Shown piece after piece: positions 1 to 4,803 of a stretch of 6,252 nt of DNA. This stretch comes from Lachnospiraceae bacterium (GTDB taxonomy: Bacteria; Bacillota_A; Clostridia; Lachnospirales; Lachnospiraceae): assembly GCA_017632755.1 (NCBI GenBank), contig JAGBQU010000141.1, positions 1 to 6,252 of the forward strand, read 5' to 3'. Under the pieces are notes generated by a model. That model was not told where the DNA came from. It worked only from the letters and a program-made list of their open reading frames with translations, and searched no databases. A program made the translations under genes and the position numbers. Every line of letters starts with the position of its first letter. Within the stretch, counting starts at the first letter, position 1.

Positions 1-135
1 AACTGCCTGGAAGATCTGCTGATCACTTGCCTCCTTCAAAGTCTTTCTGTAAAGAGCCTTTACATTGTAAAATACCCTTTGCTTAAAGGCCTCCTTGTCA
101 AAATCAGAAGCGATGCTTGTAATGTTCTTGGCCAC
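1..135 (-). CDS. glgP: Glycogen/maltodextrin phosphorylase, N-terminal 45 codons (partial)
   Basis: This is the start of a gene that runs off the low-coordinate edge of the window; 45 codons are visible. The translation begins MAKNITSIASDFDKEAFKQR and continues through VKALYRKTLKEASDQQ to IFQAV. The pattern of a basic Tyr-Arg-Lys-Thr helix, then an acidic/Gln-rich turn, then IFQAV matches my memory of clostridial glycogen/maltodextrin phosphorylases just before their conserved substrate-binding region. If correct, it is a cytosolic, PLP-dependent GT35 enzyme releasing glucose-1-phosphate from alpha-1,4-glucans. The catalytic and PLP-lysine regions lie outside the window, so only the N-terminus supports the call. 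I chose GTG at 135-133 because an exact AAGGAGG sits 8 bases upstream (144-150). The gene follows the stop of the broken phosphorelay gene by only 25 bp with no terminator between, so it is probably transcribed from the promoter at 652-680. Confidence 0.78.
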   Translation of the reverse strand, partial: MAKNITSIASDFDKEAFKQRVFYNVKALYRKTLKEASDQQIFQAV

Positions 136-143
136 AGTTTTAC

Positions 144-150
144 CCTCCTT
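144..150 (-). promoter_or_regulatory. Ribosome binding site fixing the GTG start of the phosphorylase gene
   Basis: On the minus strand this reads AAGGAGG, a full match to the anti-Shine-Dalgarno complement, followed by an 8-base spacer and GTG at 135-133. It decides the non-ATG start, because no in-frame ATG is visible near the beginning of the frame. Confidence 0.85.
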
Positions 151-160
151 GTATTATGTC

Positions 161-388
161 TCAGCTCTCGCATAGCTCTCTTAACAAATCTCTCTGCTTA
201 AGGATCTCAGCCATCCTCTTTTCATAGTTGCACGCCTGCTTTTCCCGAAGCAGCTCCGTCATCTCACTGACCGGATCCAGGATCGGCGTGAGTGACAGAT
301 TTCCCAGCACCCCCTTGAGCGCGTGCGCATGCTCAAACGCGGTATCCAGATCCTGTTTTCGGATCGAGTCGGAAAGATTTTCATCTCC
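161..388 (-). pseudogene. HPt (histidine phosphotransfer) domain remnant, 75 codons, no start codon
   Basis: This is the downstream part of the broken gene, in the -1 frame relative to the receiver. It reads GDENLSDSIRKQDLDTAFEH followed by AHALKGVLGNLSLTPI and a helical, charged C-terminus ending in ELCES. The AHALKG motif with the following GNLxLTP is the HPt active-site helix; the phospho-accepting His codon is at 325-323. HPt domains pass phosphoryl groups between receiver domains. The usual first helix (about 30-40 residues upstream of GDEN) is absent. The frame is open upstream only to a TGA at 436-434. No ATG, GTG or TTG occurs in frame between that stop and the His codon, so the active site cannot be translated independently from a standard start. 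The stop lies 25 bp before the phosphorylase gene. Confidence 0.75.
382..388 (-). other. Receiver/HPt fusion junction with ambiguous 7-base overlap
   Basis: The minus strand reads GGAGATG here. In the receiver frame it supplies the end of ccg-gag-atg, the MMPEM motif that precedes the phosphoacceptor loop. In the -1 frame it supplies gga-gat-g(aa), the GDE that begins the readable HPt sequence. Both parent sequences could have carried this heptamer, which is the footprint expected of deletion between short direct repeats. The parental sequences are not in the window, so the mechanism is inferred. Confidence 0.5.
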
Positions 389-599
389 GGCATCATAAGA
401 TCGAGCAGAACCAGCGATAAAATCCCCGCATTTTCACGGATGATCTCCATCGCCTCGCGGCCGTTTTGCGCATAGACCACATCGTAGTCCTGACTCAGGA
501 TAAACCCAAGGAGCTGTCTGTTGACACGCTCATCATCCACGACGAGAACAAGGCGTCTTTGTTCGCTGTTATTGCTGAACTTTGTCTCCATGACACAGC

Positions 600-606
600 C
601 CTCCTT
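600..606 (-). promoter_or_regulatory. Ribosome binding site of the receiver/HPt gene
   Basis: AAGGAGG on the minus strand with an 8-base spacer to ATG 591-589. It places the start at residue Met16 of the longer open frame that begins at 636. The translation signal is intact even though the gene is broken. Confidence 0.8.
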
Positions 607-651
607 CTGCATCGTATTTCTATGCGTTTGTAGCATATAGCCTTAACCAAG

Positions 652-680
652 ATTTTACCATATTTTTGAGTCAGAATCAA
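652..680 (-). promoter_or_regulatory. Sigma-A-type promoter for the receiver/HPt remnant and probably the phosphorylase gene
   Basis: On the minus strand, TTGATT (680-675) is separated by exactly 17 bases from TAAAAT (657-652). TGG directly precedes the -10 element, giving an extended -10. TTGATT matches the -35 consensus at 4 of 6 positions and TAAAAT the -10 at 5 of 6. The -35 overlaps the TGA stop of the rhamnosidase gene (679-677). A start site near 645 would leave a leader of about 50 nt before the ATG at 591. I see no intrinsic terminator between the rhamnosidase stop and this promoter, so read-through from upstream is also possible. Confidence 0.65.
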
Positions 681-3601
681 TGAAAAGTGCTAAAACACCA
701 CTCGTCCTTATCCGTATCATAAAAGCAGCGATACCCGCCGCCGACCACCTCAATCTCCTGCCTGTTTTCGGTTCCCCCATCACCCGCGAGCGGGAGTCTG
801 ATCACGCCTTGCGTGTTTGCGGGAAGCTGTACCTCGTAGGCGATCTGCTCATCCGAGATATCCCAGCAGGCGCGGATCTCTCCGTATACACTGTGATACC
901 CTCCCTCCGCATGGCGGATCGGTGCAGACGAAGGATCCAGTACGATTCCCGGCCGCAGTACGATCACCTCATCCGCCGCACTGTGATCGATGCGGATCCC
1001 TAGCATATCCTCGTACATCCACGCCAACACACTGCCGTTGTTAAAGTGATCAAACGAGTTCATGGCGGCATCGTTAAATCCTTTTTCCAGTGTATAAGAA
1101 TCATATCGTTCCCAAATGGTCGTCGCCCCCTGCAGCACACTGTAGAGCCACGACGGATTTTCCGTCTGAAGCAAAAGCCCGTATGCCTCATCCCACATAC
1201 CGTGATCCGAAAGACATTTTAAGATCAGCGGCGTACCCAAAAAGCCGGTCGTCAGCTTTCCGCCTGACTGTTGCAGCTTCTGACGCAGATCCGCCGCCGC
1301 GATGCGATCCTGCTCTTCATCAAGAAGGTCATATTCCATGGCAAGTATCAGCGTTGTCTGCGTGCGGTACTGCTCCGCAATGTGACCGTCTGTGATATAC
1401 TTCTGCCGGAAATATTCCCGGATCTCATCTTCAAGTGCACGGTATGCGCGTGCACCCTCCCGGTCATCCAGTATTTCTGCGATCCCGGCCATCTGTGCAG
1501 CGTCCTTTGCATAGCACAGAGTCGAGATCATCTCCTTGTCCGAAGCCTCAAACCCAAGCCAGTCCGCATATGTGGTAAGCGGGCCGATCCGCCCTCCGTC
1601 TAGGTTAAAATCGCTGATCGAAGCCAGATATGTCATGTATCTTTGCATGGAGTCATAAGATGTCTCCAGCAGCTGTTTGTCACCATACATACAGTAGAGA
1701 TCGTAGGGGACAGATATCCCCGCATCTCCCCAGCCGGCATTTCCGGCAGCCGTTATGATCGTGCGAGGAATCGTATCGGTATACGCCCCCTCCTCCGTCT
1801 GGCTTTCCATACAATCATAGATCCACTTGCGGTAGAACGAAAGCAGGTCCTGATTATAAAGGGAGGTCTTTGCAAACACCTGCAGATCACCCGTCCATCC
1901 GTGTCTTTCGTCCCTCTGCGGACAGTCTGTCGCCACAAGAAGGAAATTATTTCGCTGTGTCCATTCCGCATTTTCAAACAGCCGGTTCAAAAGATCGTTA
2001 TCGGTTTTCAGCCAGCCGCTTTGCGGAGAACTGTTGGTGATCGCCCGGCCTTCCACACGATGCAGCACCACATCCTCCGTCGCCGTAACAGAGAGATAGC
2101 GAAAGCCGTAATAGGTAAAGACCGGTCTGTATTCCTGCAATCCTTCTCCGTCCGAGATCAGTTTGAGCTGCGAGAGCGCCGAGCGGTAGTTGGCCGTGTA
2201 AAGACTCCCCTTCGGCCCGTCATTGCCCCGCTTCTTTTTGCCCGAATCATTGAGCATCTCCGCAAAATCGACCAGGATCAGTGTCCCCTCCGGGGCCTCG
2301 AAGCAGATATAGGGTACTCCCGCCATATTCTGCCCCATATCAAAGATCGCAGTCTCTCCTTTTTGAAGAGGAAGATCCTCCCCGCAGGGCGGCTGCCTCT
2401 TTACTTCAATCTCCCCATAGGCCGTTCCGTTCTCACTGACACTGTCATAGATCACAACGCTTTCGGGTATCCTGGTAAACTCCGTCATATCCCGCACGGG
2501 GTTTCCATAAAACGCGTGATAGATACCGTCAAAATCAGGACTGATATCCACCGGTTTTAAGTCCGCGATCTCAGGCATCTGCACACCGTCCGACAGCTCC
2601 TGCGTGGTGGGTCTTCGTCCGTCAAAAACTTCTCCGTTGTAGATATCTGCAGACACAACCGCCGTATCCTTGACATATCTCCAGCTCTCATCCGTGACGA
2701 CCCAGCGCACCTGCCCGCTTGCATACTCCATACGGATCGCGCAGACAAACGCCGGTTTATGATAATCATAGGTACCATAGGCAACCCTGCCACACCACCA
2801 GCCCGTTCCGAGCATGACCGCGATCCGGTTTGTCTCTCCCGCGCCAAGCAGCTGTGTGATGTCATAGGTATTGTAATACAGACTCTCGTCGTAATTGCTC
2901 CATCCGGGTTTTAACTCGTCATTTCCGACCCGGCTGCCATTGATGTAGGCATCGTAAATACCGAGTGCGGAGGCATAGAGCGTTGCGCGGCAAAGCTCAT
3001 CTCCCGCATCCGCTGCAGCGTCAAAATCCTTGACAAAAACCGCCTGTCCTTCATCATAGACATTCTCCTCACCCTGCATGCGGATCATCTTCGCTCCATC
3101 AAAGGGCGTCTGGCCGACATAGGCAGTCACAAAGTTCGCGGATACCTTTCCGTTCATCCGGTCCTCATCATCCCAGACGGCAAGTTCCCATGTATAACAG
3201 CAGTGGGATTCGAGCGGTTTTCCCTGATAGACAACCGCAGTCGTACGGGAATCAAAAACGGTCCCGCTGTCCCACAAGAGATTGTCGGGCTCATCCTTTT
3301 TATGCAGGCTGATCCGATATGCTTTTTGCGTAAGTCCCTGCCGGTCCGAGACAATCTCCCACGAAAAACAGGGAACAGCCGAATCGATTCCAACCGGCTC
3401 CTCCATCCAGTCTGTCCGCAGGCCTTCCACCCGGAAGGCGGGGGGAAGTTCTTCTGCTTTCTCATCACTTTTGCCGGACAAGCTTCCGGCGTTTTCATAC
3501 TCTGTCTGATACTGCTTTTCCTCTTTTTTATGACAGCCGGACAAGACGACTACACATAGCAAAAGAAAGATCCCTATATGCCTTTTCCCTCTTTTTAACA
3601 T
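677..3601 (-). CDS. Surface lipoprotein alpha-L-rhamnosidase, glycoside hydrolase family 78
   Basis: A 974-residue protein expected to hydrolyse terminal alpha-L-rhamnose from glycans or glycosides outside the membrane. MLKRGKRHIGIFLLLCVVVL plus lipobox LSGC (Cys23) is a lipoprotein signal peptide, followed by a charged linker to about residue 55. Next come a fibronectin-like N-terminal module (about 60-165, with GIDSAVPCFSW), the jelly-roll Bac_rhamnosid_N region (about 185-335, with NGSRVGNDELKPGWSNYD), a beta-sandwich domain (about 390-520), the (alpha/alpha)6 catalytic barrel (about 528-870) and a C-terminal beta domain (about 875-974). The barrel contains DCPQRDERHGWTGD (559-572), with Glu565 in the general-acid position, and TTIWERYDS, with Glu831 in the general-base position by family analogy. 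Both are intact and the length is normal. ATG 3601 follows a purine-rich AGGAAAGGGAG and gives the better signal peptide; a GTG at 3625 would add 8 residues. It lies about 62 bp after the transglutaminase-like gene, likely co-transcribed. The substrate cannot be told from sequence. Confidence 0.93.
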   Translation of the reverse strand: MLKRGKRHIGIFLLLCVVVLSGCHKKEEKQYQTEYENAGSLSGKSDEKAEELPPAFRVEGLRTDWMEEPVGIDSAVPCFSWEIVSDRQGLTQKAYRISLHKKDEPDNLLWDSGTVFDSRTTAVVYQGKPLESHCCYTWELAVWDDEDRMNGKVSANFVTAYVGQTPFDGAKMIRMQGEENVYDEGQAVFVKDFDAAADAGDELCRATLYASALGIYDAYINGSRVGNDELKPGWSNYDESLYYNTYDITQLLGAGETNRIAVMLGTGWWCGRVAYGTYDYHKPAFVCAIRMEYASGQVRWVVTDESWRYVKDTAVVSADIYNGEVFDGRRPTTQELSDGVQMPEIADLKPVDISPDFDGIYHAFYGNPVRDMTEFTRIPESVVIYDSVSENGTAYGEIEVKRQPPCGEDLPLQKGETAIFDMGQNMAGVPYICFEAPEGTLILVDFAEMLNDSGKKKRGNDGPKGSLYTANYRSALSQLKLISDGEGLQEYRPVFTYYGFRYLSVTATEDVVLHRVEGRAITNSSPQSGWLKTDNDLLNRLFENAEWTQRNNFLLVATDCPQRDERHGWTGDLQVFAKTSLYNQDLLSFYRKWIYDCMESQTEEGAYTDTIPRTIITAAGNAGWGDAGISVPYDLYCMYGDKQLLETSYDSMQRYMTYLASISDFNLDGGRIGPLTTYADWLGFEASDKEMISTLCYAKDAAQMAGIAEILDDREGARAYRALEDEIREYFRQKYITDGHIAEQYRTQTTLILAMEYDLLDEEQDRIAAADLRQKLQQSGGKLTTGFLGTPLILKCLSDHGMWDEAYGLLLQTENPSWLYSVLQGATTIWERYDSYTLEKGFNDAAMNSFDHFNNGSVLAWMYEDMLGIRIDHSAADEVIVLRPGIVLDPSSAPIRHAEGGYHSVYGEIRACWDISDEQIAYEVQLPANTQGVIRLPLAGDGGTENRQEIEVVGGGYRCFYDTDKDEWCFSTFH

Positions 3602-3663
3602 GTGACTCCCTTTCCTCTTTTTCACAACTGCTGCCCTCGCCCACGAAACATCCCCGCGTTTAT

Positions 3664-4626
3664 CTACTCATCCGGAAGCTTATACAGATTTCGGATACGC
3701 TCTTCGTTGCGCATCACCCGCTTCTTGGTCTGCTGCGTCGCCAGATAGCCGAAAAAAGCGAGCACACCAACGAGGATGATCGGCGGCAGAATGAGTGGGA
3801 GCCCCGATTTGACCCACGCAGCCCTGGTATAATTCGGATATCTCACGCGCCGTTCCAGATGCTCCGCCGGGTAAGCCGCACGCGCGGTTGCCTCTGTCGG
3901 GCCTTCGCCCATCCACCCCTCATTCGGCTTTAAAAAGAAATTGTAATCGATCCTGTCTCCTCCGCCGTCTCCCCACGTCGTGTCAATGTTATACCACTGA
4001 CCGTCCAGGAAGACCGTATTCCATGCATGATCGGAGTTGACCGTATATTTACAGGGGATATCCATCTCCTCCATCAGGAGCAGGAATGCCTCCGCATAAC
4101 CGTTACAGCAGCTCTTTCCTACGATCAGATTATTGTAGGCACCGTCCTTGGTTCTTACATACTCACAGTTTAGAATGATATAATCATACACATATTTGAT
4201 CTTATCATAATCACTCATTCCGCTGCAGTCCTTTGCGATATCCCGGACCACCTTGCGAACCATGGCATCCTGCGATCTGTTAAAGAAATACCCCGTCTTA
4301 AAGGATACCAGTGTACCATCCACCTTTTCTCTCCACGAATAGGACCAATGGGAGAACTTGGCCACGAGGCTGTATCCCCCCCTGTCAAACGCATGTCCGC
4401 GGATCTCTTGCGCATTGATCTCATACGGATCGAACAGGATCATGTATTTTGCCTGCATGACACCGTTTTCAACCTGTGTGACAACCTCCTCATAAAATTC
4501 ATCCGCCGTGGCAATCACAGGCAGTTTCTCGGCACACACATCACGTTTTAACAAAAAGGACAGGAAAAGGATCCCCAAACCGAAAAGCGTCATTCTTTTG
4601 TGCGAAATACGTTTTTGTCCTTCCAT
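3664..4626 (-). CDS. Membrane-anchored transglutaminase-like (papain-fold) protein
   Basis: A 320-residue protein with an N-terminal hydrophobic segment (about 12-26, after basic residues; possible cleavage after VCA at 30-32, or a retained anchor). An extracellular domain follows, then a C-terminal membrane span (about 276-297) and a short basic tail (KKRVMRNEERIR) consistent with the cytoplasmic side. The core matches the transglutaminase-core fold: SCCNGYAEAF with Cys174 in the catalytic position, SDHAWNTVFLDGQWYNIDTT with His200, and Asp215 just before TTWGD. The triad is intact. Proteins of this fold may act as proteases, peptide hydrolases or acyl transferases on proteins or cell wall; nothing here picks one. 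The ATG at 4626 follows GGGAGAGAGGGAG. The gene sits between the ileS terminator and the rhamnosidase gene, with a candidate promoter upstream. A functional link with the rhamnosidase rests only on adjacency and shared surface location. Confidence 0.85.
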   Translation of the reverse strand: MEGQKRISHKRMTLFGLGILFLSFLLKRDVCAEKLPVIATADEFYEEVVTQVENGVMQAKYMILFDPYEINAQEIRGHAFDRGGYSLVAKFSHWSYSWREKVDGTLVSFKTGYFFNRSQDAMVRKVVRDIAKDCSGMSDYDKIKYVYDYIILNCEYVRTKDGAYNNLIVGKSCCNGYAEAFLLLMEEMDIPCKYTVNSDHAWNTVFLDGQWYNIDTTWGDGGGDRIDYNFFLKPNEGWMGEGPTEATARAAYPAEHLERRVRYPNYTRAAWVKSGLPLILPPIILVGVLAFFGYLATQQTKKRVMRNEERIRNLYKLPDE

Positions 4627-4679
4627 CGTTCTCCCTCTCTCCCAAATCCACGTTTTTCCCCATCGCTACAAAGGATAAG

Positions 4680-4709
4680 TCTATAAAAAATATAGCACAG
4701 TTTCCACAA
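4680..4709 (-). promoter_or_regulatory. Candidate promoter for the transglutaminase-like/rhamnosidase unit
   Basis: Two overlapping readings exist on the minus strand. TTGTGG (4709-4704) with an 18-base spacer to TATAGA (4685-4680) is one. An extended -10, TGCTATATT (4697-4689), with no good -35, is the other. Either gives a leader of roughly 45-55 nt before the ATG at 4626. The site lies downstream of the ileS terminator, where a new promoter is needed. The AT-rich sequence makes chance matches likely. Confidence 0.45.
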
Positions 4710-4746
4710 TACTTCTACATGGAGTTGTACTTTTTGACTGTAGTCC

Positions 4747-4786
4747 AAAAAGGGCGCTCACAAGCCCGAAAGCTCGCAAACGCCCC
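4747..4786 (-). terminator. Intrinsic terminator of ileS
   Basis: Starting about 18 bases after the ileS stop, the minus-strand RNA can fold GGGCGUUUGCGAGCU against GGCUUGUGAGCGCCC. This makes a stem of about 14-15 pairs (including several G-U pairs) with a small loop around UUCG. It is followed at once by UUUUU (4751-4747). Position and structure fit Rho-independent termination. Confidence 0.88.
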
Positions 4787-4803
4787 TCTCACCTTCTATT
4801 TAG

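Larger units (their letters stand above)
161..591 (-). pseudogene. Broken phosphorelay gene: truncated receiver (REC) domain fused out of frame to an HPt domain
   Basis: From ATG 591-589 the frame encodes the first half of a response-regulator receiver: strand 1 LVLVVDDE (acidic pair Asp19-Asp20), VNRQLLGFIL, VVYAQNGREAMEII, and the phosphoacceptor strand LVLLDLMMPE (Asp64). After MMPEM at about residue 70 receiver similarity ends. The frame then runs through arginine-rich non-homologous sequence to a stop at 261-259, giving 110 residues. In the -1 frame, from about 388 to the TGA at 163-161, an HPt domain is readable. Missing are the second half of the receiver (conserved Thr/Ser and Lys), anything that lay between the domains, and the HPt first helix. 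A single sequencing indel cannot explain that, so I read it as an internal deletion. The start is chosen over an ATG at 636 because AAGGAGG at 600-606 is spaced 8 bases before it. The ancestral protein was presumably a multidomain cytosolic phosphorelay component; its output is unknown. Confidence 0.8.

Noticed and set aside
379..390. Programmed -1 frameshifting that would join the receiver and HPt frames.
   Set aside because: The local sequence GGAGATGAAAATC has no slippery heptamer of the X-XXY-YYZ type. Even a perfect shift would make a protein missing half of the receiver and the first HPt helix.
621..637. Inverted repeat TATGC-N7-GCATA in the leader of the receiver/HPt gene.
   Set aside because: Five-base arms are too short to separate from chance, and there is no T-run or known riboswitch feature.
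680..1603. Several overlapping plus-strand open frames.
   Set aside because: All are antisense to the C-terminal third of the rhamnosidase, have no convincing ribosome binding sites and resemble no family.
1643..2560. A 305-codon open frame on the plus strand.
   Set aside because: It lies wholly antisense to the conserved GH78 core. Its translation is basic and low in recognisable domains, and the opposite strand carries intact family motifs throughout. It is a shadow of the rhamnosidase gene's codon bias.
3602..3663. Possible terminator or separate promoter between the transglutaminase-like gene and the rhamnosidase gene.
   Set aside because: No stable stem with a T-run and no paired -35/-10 elements are visible on the minus strand, so co-transcription is the simpler reading.
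4681..4695. Palindrome CTATA-AAAAA-TATAG upstream of the transglutaminase-like gene.
   Set aside because: Short AT-only arms in an AT-rich intergenic stretch; it coincides with the candidate -10 elements and is more simply explained by them.
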